A DNA stretch of 64,000 nucleotides, taken from the NCBI RefSeq assembly GCF_022760805.1, contig NZ_JAIVFL010000001.1, positions 3,100,001 to 3,164,000 of the forward strand, given 5' to 3'. The first letter of the stretch is position 1. The number at the start of each line of letters is the position of its first letter. This stretch comes from Candidatus Mycolicibacterium alkanivorans. Lineage in GTDB: Bacteria > Actinomycetota > Actinomycetes > Mycobacteriales > Mycobacteriaceae. Under the pieces are notes generated by a model. It made no database searches, was not told the DNA's origin, and was given only the letters and a program-made list of their open reading frames with translations. Below, piece after piece: positions 19,479-27,135 of the stretch. The position numbers were made by a program, and so were the translations under genes.

Positions 19479-20978
19479 TCACAGGGCGATGTTGACGGAT
19501 TTGACCTGCGTGTACAGATCCAGCGCAGCACCGCCGAGTTCACGGCCCCAGCCGGACTGCTTGTAGCCGCCGAACGGCATCGCGGTATCGAAACCGTTGT
19601 ACTGGTTGATCCACACCGAACCCGCCTTGAGTTTCTTGGCAGTCCGGTGCGCCTTGGAGATGTCCTTGGTCCAAATGCCAGCGGCCAGACCGTAGATGCT
19701 GTTGTTGGCCGCGGCTATGACACCGTTGTCCGCCTCGAATGGCAGCGCCGTCACCACCGGGCCGAAGATTTCTTCGCGGACCACACTGAACTCGGGTTCG
19801 ACGTCAACAAACACCGTCGGCTCGACGAAAAACCCGGTCTCGCCCCACCGTTTACCACCGGTCAGCGCCCGCGCGCCATCGGCCAGCCCCTGCCTCAGAT
19901 AGCCCGTGACCTTGTCGAACTGCTCCTGCGAAATCAGCGGACCAAGTTCGGTCGACGGATCCATCCCCGGACCGATCTTGACCTTGCTCGCCGCTTCGGC
20001 CACCGCCCCGGTGAACTCACCGAAGATCGTGTCCTCCACGTAGAGCCGCGTACCCGCGACACAGCACTGCCCGTGGTTGAACAACCAGGCGTTCAGCGAA
20101 CCCTCCACGGCCAACTCGAAGTCGGCGTCAGCGAAGACCACGTTGGCGCTCTTGCCGCCCAGTTCCAACGAAACCTTCTTCAAGTTGCCTTTGGCCGCAT
20201 CGACGATCTTCTTACCGACCTCCGTCGAGCCGGTGAACGCGATCTTGTCGACAGCACCGTGCCCGGACAGCGCCGCACCCGCATCCCCGAACCCGGTGAC
20301 GATGTTGACCACCCCGGGGGGGAACCCAGCTTCCTGGAACACCTCGCCAAGAAGCAATGCGGTCAGCGGCGTCTGCTCGGCGGGTTTGAGGATCACCGTG
20401 TTCCCGGCGGCCAGGGCAGGGGCCAGCTTCCACGCCGCCATCAACAACGGGAAATTCCACGGCACGATGAGCCCGCACACACCGACCGGCTCACGCAGCG
20501 TGTAAGCGTGAAACTCCCCACCGGGAGAAAACGGCATCGAGACAGTGACGGTGGAACCCTCGATCTTGGTAGCCCAGCCGGCGTAATAACGGAACACATC
20601 GGCCGACCACGCGACGTCGACCGCGGTGGCGATCCCCGCCGACTTGCCGTTGTCGAGTGCCTCAAGCTGGCCGAACTCCGCTGCACGGTCACTGAGAATG
20701 TCGCCCACCCGCCACAACAAACGTTCACGTTGGTTGGGTTTCATCGCCGGCCACGCACCGGTGTCGAACGCCTCCCGGGCAGCGCGGACCGCCCGATCGA
20801 CGTCCTCAGCCTGCCCATGGGCGACCTCGGTCAGTACCGCCCCGGTAGCCGGGTCGATGGTGGGGAACGTCTCACCCGACGCCGCGTCCACCCACCGGCC
20901 GCCAATCAACAGCTTCTTGCTGCCACGCAGAAACCCGCGAACCTCCGGCAGCACCGGGTGCTCTGTCACAGCTGTCAC
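19479..20978 (-). CDS. Aldehyde dehydrogenase of the alkane cluster
   Basis: A 499-residue NAD(P)-dependent aldehyde dehydrogenase with Glu in LELGGKSANVVF, catalytic Cys in NHGQCCVAGTR and the cofactor loop FTGSTEVGKKI. The GTG at 20976-20978 is preferred because AAGGAG lies seven bases upstream; in-frame starts further up would extend into the spacer after the reductase gene. It lies between the monooxygenase reductase gene (109 bases upstream) and the alcohol dehydrogenase gene, so it most likely turns the aldehyde from alkane oxidation into the carboxylic acid. Confidence 0.92.
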   Translation of the reverse strand: MTAVTEHPVLPEVRGFLRGSKKLLIGGRWVDAASGETFPTIDPATGAVLTEVAHGQAEDVDRAVRAAREAFDTGAWPAMKPNQRERLLWRVGDILSDRAAEFGQLEALDNGKSAGIATAVDVAWSADVFRYYAGWATKIEGSTVTVSMPFSPGGEFHAYTLREPVGVCGLIVPWNFPLLMAAWKLAPALAAGNTVILKPAEQTPLTALLLGEVFQEAGFPPGVVNIVTGFGDAGAALSGHGAVDKIAFTGSTEVGKKIVDAAKGNLKKVSLELGGKSANVVFADADFELAVEGSLNAWLFNHGQCCVAGTRLYVEDTIFGEFTGAVAEAASKVKIGPGMDPSTELGPLISQEQFDKVTGYLRQGLADGARALTGGKRWGETGFFVEPTVFVDVEPEFSVVREEIFGPVVTALPFEADNGVIAAANNSIYGLAAGIWTKDISKAHRTAKKLKAGSVWINQYNGFDTAMPFGGYKQSGWGRELGGAALDLYTQVKSVNIAL

Positions 20979-21087
20979 AGCAATCTCCTTGACAGTAATA
21001 CCTGTCTCGAACCTCACGGCAGCAGCGCATCGAACGCCGACTGGCACACCGACACCGGGGCCGACACCCACTCACACCGACACCCAC

Positions 21088-22119
21088 TCACGCCGACACC
21101 GGGGCCGACTCGACGGCCGGATAGAACTTATCGGCGTGAATACGCGCCCCCGGCAGACCCTTGGCTTCCAGCAGACGCCCGACCGCGTCACACATTTCGG
21201 GTGCCCCGCACAGGTAGGCGTCATACAGCGAGGCATCCCGAATATCTTCGGCGATCGCCCGGGTAACCCGGCCCGTGCGGCCATTCGGCGGCAACGCCTC
21301 GGCGGTGCCCTGCGACAGACACGGGATGAACTGGAAATCCTTCAACCGCGTCGCCAGTTCAGCCAACTCCTCGACATACACCAGATCACCGCTGCTACGA
21401 GCGCCATAGTAGAAGCGGATCGGGACCTCGCAATTCTGATCGGCCGCATCAGACAACATCGACAACAGCGGCGCGATCCCCGAGCCGATCCCGACCGCGA
21501 TCACCGGGCGACCGCTCTCACGCAGGAACATCGTGCCAAACGGGGCCTCCAGGTGCAGCTCAGACCCCAGCTCGAGCCCGTCGAGCACGGCGCTGAACAC
21601 CCCATTGGGCACCCGTTTGACACAAAACGTCAGCTCACTTCCCGAACTCGGCGGACTCAGCAGCGAGTACGAACGACGTTCCCCACCATCGAGAGTGAAC
21701 TCCGCGTACTGGCCCGCCCGAAAACTCAACGGCTCATCCAAAGCCACCCGCAACTCAACCAACCCCGGTGTCAGCGAACGCAACCCCAACACCGTGGCCC
21801 GCCGCGGACTGGGCGGTGTCATCGGCGGAAGTGTCTCCACACCGCCATGCTGGTCAATCTCGATCACCAGATCACTCTTGGCGAACGTGCAGCACAGCAA
21901 GATCGCCCCATCCTCACGTTCATCACGCGGGATCGCATACACCGACGCCGCCGAATCATCGACGTCACCCTCAAGCAACCAGTGCTTACACGAGGAACAG
22001 TTCCCATGCCGACACCCATACTGCAAATTGACGCCGTGATGCAGCGCGGCGGTGAGGATATCTTCGCCCTCACCGACGGGGAACTCCTCCCCCGTCGGTA
22101 CCAGGGTGACACGTGCCAT
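21088..22119 (-). CDS. Soluble di-iron monooxygenase reductase component
   Basis: A 343-residue electron-transfer protein. The N-terminal plant-type [2Fe-2S] ferredoxin domain has C36, C41 and C44 (GCRHGNCSSCKHW) and the fourth ligand near C76/C77. It is followed by an FAD domain with RSYSLLSPP and an NAD domain with GIGSGIAPLLSML. It passes electrons from NAD(P)H to the hydroxylase. The ATG at 22117-22119 is chosen over a TTG one codon earlier. The gene follows the coupling-protein gene by 11 bases. In prmABCD/mimABCD clusters the reductase is the second gene; here it is the fourth. Confidence 0.93.
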   Translation of the reverse strand: MARVTLVPTGEEFPVGEGEDILTAALHHGVNLQYGCRHGNCSSCKHWLLEGDVDDSAASVYAIPRDEREDGAILLCCTFAKSDLVIEIDQHGGVETLPPMTPPSPRRATVLGLRSLTPGLVELRVALDEPLSFRAGQYAEFTLDGGERRSYSLLSPPSSGSELTFCVKRVPNGVFSAVLDGLELGSELHLEAPFGTMFLRESGRPVIAVGIGSGIAPLLSMLSDAADQNCEVPIRFYYGARSSGDLVYVEELAELATRLKDFQFIPCLSQGTAEALPPNGRTGRVTRAIAEDIRDASLYDAYLCGAPEMCDAVGRLLEAKGLPGARIHADKFYPAVESAPVSA

Positions 22120-22130
22120 CAACTATCCGA

Positions 22131-22448
22131 TCAGATCTTCGCCGGTTCAAGTTGCGACATGTCGGCAGTGACCACAAACGCATCATCTTCGACATGCGCC
22201 CGCCCGTAATAACTGGACATGCACACCAAAAACCGTGACATCGTCAACGGCTTACCCAGATACTCCTCCACCTCAGCCAGCGGGATACGGATCGTCCCCT
22301 CCGTCTCCAGCAGGAAAAACGTACCCCGATCCTGCACCCGAATCCCGGGGCACTCCTCACTCACATAATGCACAGTCGCCTGCGCCTCCTCACTTTTCAT
22401 CAAGACAAGCCCGATCGTCCTACGCCCGTGTTCCTGGGTGCCGCTCAT
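22131..22448 (-). CDS. Soluble di-iron monooxygenase coupling (effector) protein
   Basis: A 105-residue protein of the MmoB/DmpM type, with TIGLVLMKSEEAQAT near the N-terminus, the central RVQDRGTFFLLETEGTIRI strand pair, and PLTMSRFLVCMSSYYGRA. Such cofactor-less proteins bind the hydroxylase and tune substrate access and electron flow. Its ATG overlaps the stop of the beta-subunit gene in an ATGA, so the two are translationally coupled. Length matches the family. Confidence 0.92.
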   Translation of the reverse strand: MSGTQEHGRRTIGLVLMKSEEAQATVHYVSEECPGIRVQDRGTFFLLETEGTIRIPLAEVEEYLGKPLTMSRFLVCMSSYYGRAHVEDDAFVVTADMSQLEPAKI

Positions 22449-23536
22449 GACCTCACCCCCGCGGGAACCTGCAGACCGGCCGTCGCCAAGATGTCAGCGG
22501 TCGTGCCGACAACCTGCTGTCGGGCCCGTTCTGCGAACCCCGATCCCGCACGAACAGCATCAAAGACCGGCAAGAACGCATCAACAGCCGCCAACGCATC
22601 CGGATACCAAGAATCAACCCAACCCTGCATCAACTCACGATTACCCGCAGCCGGCACCGGCCGACCGGAACGATCGCTATCAGCGGTGAGCATCTTGACC
22701 AAAGCCTGGGTGGCGGCCCGGTTGCGACGCCGATCGGCCTCCGCGGTCATCTCGATCACCGGGATCACCACATCCCCATGCAGCGGAGCGAAACGCCGAA
22801 AGAACTCGCTACCGATCACAGTGGTACACAACGGCTCCACCACCAGGTTCGTCATCACAACCATTTCACCCCAATCACGCAACGACAGCAGCCTCTCCAC
22901 CAGCCGACGCGCCCCCTGACACGCCGGATCACCGAGCCAGACCCCCGCACCGAGGCCCTCGGTGTAACCCGGTGCCTGCTCATGGAGATCCAAGCTGTAC
23001 AACGCGATGTCCTGCTGATGACGCAACCGATCCATCCCACTGAACGTATAGGCCATCGACAAAGTGTCCGACAACGCTTCCCGGGTGACAAAGGCATGCG
23101 CCTTGAACATCCCCCACTCAAACGACGCCAACGCTTCGTAATAGCGCGACACCAGATCAAGCCACTCCGGCTCAATCTCGGCCAACGCGCCATTGGCCTT
23201 CGCCGAGGTGATCGCCCCCTGGATAGACCGCTCCTGCTGGGCCTGCAACTTGATGTACGGACGCTGCCACAAACCAGACGGATCGCGATACTCAAACCAG
23301 TTCGGATGCACCAACGCGGTGGTCCGGGCATCCTGACAACCCAAACCATCCGGCCTCAACAGATACCAGCCACCAGAATCAAACTGGCCCAAATCCGGCT
23401 GCGTATTGCAGATGACCCCCTCATACTCAGAGAGCCGACGCTTCTGCGGACGAATATAAGTCAAATCCCGGGCCGAATAAAAACCCTCACCCACCGTCTC
23501 AGCCTCCACACCCTCCGAAATCAGTTCCGCGCTCAT
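22445..23536 (-). CDS. Soluble di-iron monooxygenase hydroxylase beta subunit
   Basis: A 363-residue protein with the helical ferritin-like fold of the non-catalytic hydroxylase subunit. Recognisable segments include FDSGGWYLLRPDGLG, FEYRDPSGLWQRPYIK, FEWGMFKAHAFVTREA and LLSLRDWGEMVVMTNLVVEPL. It pairs with the alpha subunit to form the hydroxylase core and is the docking surface for the coupling protein. It begins one base before the alpha-subunit stop ends (TGATG-type overlap) and itself overlaps the coupling-protein gene. The direct alpha-beta gene order is as in methane monooxygenase clusters. Confidence 0.93.
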   Translation of the reverse strand: MSAELISEGVEAETVGEGFYSARDLTYIRPQKRRLSEYEGVICNTQPDLGQFDSGGWYLLRPDGLGCQDARTTALVHPNWFEYRDPSGLWQRPYIKLQAQQERSIQGAITSAKANGALAEIEPEWLDLVSRYYEALASFEWGMFKAHAFVTREALSDTLSMAYTFSGMDRLRHQQDIALYSLDLHEQAPGYTEGLGAGVWLGDPACQGARRLVERLLSLRDWGEMVVMTNLVVEPLCTTVIGSEFFRRFAPLHGDVVIPVIEMTAEADRRRNRAATQALVKMLTADSDRSGRPVPAAGNRELMQGWVDSWYPDALAAVDAFLPVFDAVRAGSGFAERARQQVVGTTADILATAGLQVPAGVRS

Positions 23537-25077
23537 CAGATATCCGCCGCGAATGCATCAGCAGGCAGTGCCTTGAGCGGATCCTGAATGACAAATCCGG
23601 TCCGCCGGATATCCTCGATCGTCCACAACCACCGGTCATCGGTGTGCACATGAGGCTGACCCATCAAGGTCCGACCATCCGCGCGCAACAAGCCGTTATC
23701 CTCAACGTAGCGGGCCAACTCGACACCATCATTGACCTCCCACCACGTCATACCCGTATGACGCTGCGGCGCCTGCCGGAAGATGTGCTGGCACGCCTCC
23801 GAGCAGAAAGCATGCCGCTGGCCGGCCGCATCAACCGACAACCGGACCTCATTGATATCCGGACGCGGGAACACGCACGGCATCTGGCAAACCCGACAAA
23901 TCGGCGGCATCTCAGAGAACAACTCCAACGCCAAATGACCCTTGCGCGGATCGCCCATCTCACGGTACGCCGTCCAGAACGGGCCGAAATGCCCTTCCCA
24001 CCCCGGATACTTTTCCTCAAGATAAGCGAAATCCTCATCAGTCATGTAATCCGACCGCCAAGCATGCACCGGCCACAACGCCGCAGACACCATCGCCGCG
24101 GAATGCCCGCCCCACTCCACATGCCGCTTCGCATCATGAATCCAGCGCGGCACCTTCAAACCGAACGGCTCCAACCGCTCAATGTAACTACCCGCCCAGT
24201 CGTCCCAGAGCCACTGATCCCAATACTCCTTATACGACTTCAACCGAACCTTCGAAAAATAGTCGTAAACCGCCCCCTGGAAATTATCCAGAAAAGCATG
24301 CTGACGCCAAAACGCCGTGTCGAAGTCCTCCTGAAGCATCGGCAGGTTCTCCGGCTCGCTCAACACAGCCGCAAGCGTCGAATACCCGTTGGCCATGTGC
24401 CGAGCCTCATCAGACTGCACCGACAAAAACACCGACGGCGTCGCCTGATCCCCATTCGCAGCCGCCACCTCAGTCACCGCCACAAACAACGGATTGGTAT
24501 ACGCAGTCTCGGTCACAACCTGCAGATTCAGGGCATTAGTGATCGGATCATCATTCATAAACGCCTCAAACACCGCCCGACCCGGCCGCCCAATCGGATC
24601 GGAAGCACGCGTCTGAAACCCCGAGTTGAACCCAGCCGGATCCGGAGCATGCTTAGCGAAATACCGCATCAAGTACGCCTCTTGATTGACATGGCGCACC
24701 TCATCGATCATCTGCGCCAGAAAACCCTGACGCAGCTCCGGATTCTCCACCGTATCGACAAGCATCGCAGTGCACTTCATCGCCGCATACTCACCAAAAT
24801 CGACCAACGACAACACCGGCTTCAGGATCTCCATAAAACGGGGCTCAGCCTGGCCGGAATTGTTCATCCGACTCAACGCATCCTCGAGCGCACCATACTG
24901 CCGATCGTCCTTCTCCTCCTCCATCCCGACATAATCCCGGACCAAGGTACGGAACGGATCCTTAGTCTTCGGCGGGATCTTATACTTCGTCGGATACAAC
25001 GCATCACGCCGAAAATAACTCGGCTCCCAATCGAAGGACTTGATCTTCTCGTGCTGCGTCGTGATCGATGCGGTCAT
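23536..25077 (-). CDS. Soluble di-iron monooxygenase hydroxylase alpha subunit
   Basis: A 513-residue catalytic subunit. All six di-iron ligands are present: E96, E126 and H129 (DEVRH), E190, E224 and H227 (DEARH). Their spacing is 30-3-61-34-3, essentially that of MmoX (E114, E144, H147, E209, E243, H246). The Thr thought to help proton delivery is kept (T194). The position of MmoX C151 is Glu here (E133), and the MmoX L110 gate position appears to be Val. It hydroxylates or epoxidises small hydrocarbons at the di-iron site using O2. ATG 25075-25077 follows AAAGGGAG. It is the first gene of the minus-strand operon; the substrate is inferred to be a short alkane or alkene. Confidence 0.94.
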   Translation of the reverse strand: MTASITTQHEKIKSFDWEPSYFRRDALYPTKYKIPPKTKDPFRTLVRDYVGMEEEKDDRQYGALEDALSRMNNSGQAEPRFMEILKPVLSLVDFGEYAAMKCTAMLVDTVENPELRQGFLAQMIDEVRHVNQEAYLMRYFAKHAPDPAGFNSGFQTRASDPIGRPGRAVFEAFMNDDPITNALNLQVVTETAYTNPLFVAVTEVAAANGDQATPSVFLSVQSDEARHMANGYSTLAAVLSEPENLPMLQEDFDTAFWRQHAFLDNFQGAVYDYFSKVRLKSYKEYWDQWLWDDWAGSYIERLEPFGLKVPRWIHDAKRHVEWGGHSAAMVSAALWPVHAWRSDYMTDEDFAYLEEKYPGWEGHFGPFWTAYREMGDPRKGHLALELFSEMPPICRVCQMPCVFPRPDINEVRLSVDAAGQRHAFCSEACQHIFRQAPQRHTGMTWWEVNDGVELARYVEDNGLLRADGRTLMGQPHVHTDDRWLWTIEDIRRTGFVIQDPLKALPADAFAADI

Positions 25078-25175
25078 CAATCGCTCCCTTTCATCCATCG
25101 CTTCCACCGACTGTGACAACGGCGCCAACCACCGCCGCGTTGAGACCAGCATCACACACAACCCCACAGTCGACT

Positions 25176-25191
25176 ACCTCCGATCGGAGGT
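25176..25191. promoter_or_regulatory. Perfect 16-bp palindrome, likely operator
   Basis: acctccgatcggaggt is perfectly self-complementary. It lies in the 179-base divergent gap, about 100 bases upstream of the hydroxylase start and 65 upstream of the response-regulator start. This is the place expected for a dimeric regulator controlling both units; the adjacent LuxR-type response regulator is the obvious candidate. Binding is inference. Confidence 0.55.
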
Positions 25192-25210
25192 CCACCACGC
25201 AGCTGACAGC

Positions 25211-25233
25211 GAACACGAACACGAACACGAACA
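25211..25233. repeat. GAACAC hexamer repeat
   Basis: Three perfect head-to-tail GAACAC copies and a fourth of five bases, between the palindrome and the response-regulator start. The repeat lies in the presumed leader of the regulator gene. Copy-number change by slippage could alter spacing, but no function is shown. Confidence 0.7.
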
Positions 25234-25256
25234 ACTACAGAAGCTACTGTGGAAAC

Positions 25257-25928
25257 ATGCCACCTCACCGGCGAGGTCACACCAACCCACACCCACACCC
25301 CGCCACCACACAGGTGGTGGGTGCCAGTGGCGGGGTGGTGCGGGTGATGGTCGTCGATGATCATCCGATCGTGCACCTGGGCGTGGAACGTTTGGTCGAG
25401 GAAGCGACGAGCGTGCAAATGTGCCGGGGGGCGCGAACCGCAACCGAGGGCGTCGCAGTGGCTGCATCGGAACGACCCGACGTCGTTTTGCTGGATCTGC
25501 ATCTCCCGGACATGGCTTTGCCGGACGCCGCCGCCGCACTCCGCGGGGCATGCCCCGGAGTGAGGCTGGTGCTGTTCACAGGGGACAGCAAACGCTCGGT
25601 CGGGCAGACCGCGGGACTGGTCGGGGTGGATGCGGTGGTCCACAAGGACAACGCCTGCGCAGTACTCATCACAGCAATCACCGAAGTCGCCGCCGGACGA
25701 CGCTACTGCGACCCCGTCATCAGCTCGGGGGATCCGCTGGCACTCTCGCGGCGCGAGTATCAGGTACTGGAGCGGCTGGCCATGGGGGAGAGCAACGCCG
25801 AGATTGCTCAGCAGCTGCGTCTAGCGCCGAACACCGTGAAATCCTACGTCCAATCGCTACTGGCCCACCTCGACGCCCGCAACCGGTTGGACGCGGTGGT
25901 CAAGGCGCAACAGGCCGGAATGCTCTAG
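25257..25928 (+). CDS. LuxR/NarL-type response regulator
   Basis: A 223-residue two-domain protein. The receiver domain has the acidic pair D34-D35 (VVDDHP), phosphoacceptor D80 (VVLLDLHLPD), T108 and K130 (VVHKDN). The C-terminal LuxR helix-turn-helix is LSRREYQVLERLAMGESNAEIAQQL ... APNTVKSYVQSLL. ATG 25257 is used, although GTG codons near 25335 just before the domain are possible. It is divergent from the monooxygenase operon across a gap with a palindrome. Its 3' end overlaps the convergent histidine kinase gene by 29 bases, which argues that the two are partners controlling hydrocarbon oxidation. Known mim clusters use a different regulator type. Confidence 0.9.
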   Translation: MPPHRRGHTNPHPHPATTQVVGASGGVVRVMVVDDHPIVHLGVERLVEEATSVQMCRGARTATEGVAVAASERPDVVLLDLHLPDMALPDAAAALRGACPGVRLVLFTGDSKRSVGQTAGLVGVDAVVHKDNACAVLITAITEVAAGRRYCDPVISSGDPLALSRREYQVLERLAMGESNAEIAQQLRLAPNTVKSYVQSLLAHLDARNRLDAVVKAQQAGML

Positions 25929-27036
25929 CTACCGGAACCCACGCCCGCACCGTGCCGCCGCCTTCGTCGTTGCCAACGCACGTCAACTGGCCTCCGACCC
26001 GCTCGATGCGCTCAGCCATTGCCCGAAGACCCAAGCCGCGCTCGTCTTGCAGCGTGATGTCGCCGGCCGTTCCGTCGTCGGCCACGGCCATGCCAACACC
26101 CTCCTGGGAGGTGTAGAGGCTCACGACCACGGAGTGAGCGCCAGCGTGCTTCTCCACATTGAGCAGGGCCTCGCGGGCGGTCCGCCGCAACACGTCGGTT
26201 CGGCCCCTGTCCAGCAGCGGAAGATCGCCCAGTACTACCAATTCCGCTGCGACACCAGTTCGCTCGGAGAAGTCACGACATTCCCCCTGCAAGGCGACTG
26301 CGAGTGCCTTGTCCTCGGGTGCTTGATGAAGCGAGTACGTCTGAGCCCGCAGCTCCGAGGTTGCCCGTTCGGTCAAGGCCAAGGCATCGGTCAGCAGTTC
26401 CAGCGTGGCATCGGCCCGCGCCTCCGCCGCTGCGCGCGCCGACGTCAACGCCACCCGGAGGCTGAATAACGTCGCGCCAACCGAATCATGCAGCTGTATC
26501 GCGAGGCGTTGCCGTTCACTGAAGACCGCGACCTCTGCCATCTCGCGGGCGCTGTCGGCGACTTCCATCGCCACCGCGGTCTGCCGCGCCAAGCCCAGCA
26601 GAGCGGTCCGGTCGCCGTCGGTCCACGGAACTGCAGACCGACGGGCCGCGTAGAGCAGCCCGTAGAGCCGGTGGGCGCGCACGATCGGGGCGGCCATCAC
26701 CGCATGTAAACCCTCCGCCCGAACTCCGTGGTCGAAGTCGTGCGTAATCGCCCTGCTCAAGCAGTAGTCGTCGACCGCCGCGGTCCGACGCAACACCGCT
26801 GCCTGACCACCGAGGCCTTCCTGCGGCCCGATCACCAGCCCATTGAGCAACTCAGTACGCCCGCCCACCACGGCGACGACTTCCATCATGTCGTCCTCGG
26901 CGATCCGATTCGCTCCGACCGCCAAGTCCGCGCCGAGCACACGGTAAACGATCTCCGCGCCGCGTCGCAGCGCCGCTGTTCTGTCGAGCAGCGAGAGCAC
27001 CGCGCTGAACTCACCGTCGATACCCAAGACAGCCAC
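25900..27036 (-). CDS. GAF-domain sensor histidine kinase (NarX/DesK-like core)
   Basis: A 378-residue cytosolic kinase. A GAF-like sensor covers about residues 10-165 (IVYRVLGADLAVGANRIAED ... LHAVMAAPIVRAHRLYGLLYAARR). A HisKA_3 dimerisation helix has phospho-acceptor H183 (QRLAIQLHDSVG), and a HATPase domain carries REALLNVEKHAGA, DDGTAG and GLGLRAMAERI. There are no membrane helices, so it senses something inside the cell. The GTG at 27034-27036 is preferred because AGAGGGGG lies seven bases upstream. It converges on and overlaps the response-regulator gene by 29 bases, an unusual arrangement for a kinase and its partner. The ligand is unknown; a hydrocarbon, alcohol or redox signal would be plausible. 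Confidence 0.88.
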   Translation of the reverse strand: MAVLGIDGEFSAVLSLLDRTAALRRGAEIVYRVLGADLAVGANRIAEDDMMEVVAVVGGRTELLNGLVIGPQEGLGGQAAVLRRTAAVDDYCLSRAITHDFDHGVRAEGLHAVMAAPIVRAHRLYGLLYAARRSAVPWTDGDRTALLGLARQTAVAMEVADSAREMAEVAVFSERQRLAIQLHDSVGATLFSLRVALTSARAAAEARADATLELLTDALALTERATSELRAQTYSLHQAPEDKALAVALQGECRDFSERTGVAAELVVLGDLPLLDRGRTDVLRRTAREALLNVEKHAGAHSVVVSLYTSQEGVGMAVADDGTAGDITLQDERGLGLRAMAERIERVGGQLTCVGNDEGGGTVRAWVPVARAFRPVAP

Positions 27037-27135
27037 GTCGACACCCCCTCTCAAACGGCGGGTAGCCAGCAACCATCACGGTAGCGCCTCGAACCTCCCC
27101 GGGGGGACGGTCCGTGTCCTCGATAGGGATCGCGA

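Noticed and set aside
21088..25077. Naming the monooxygenase genes prmABCD or mimABCD
   Set aside because: The gene order differs (reductase fourth), and the alpha subunit is not clearly of that group; symbols were withheld.
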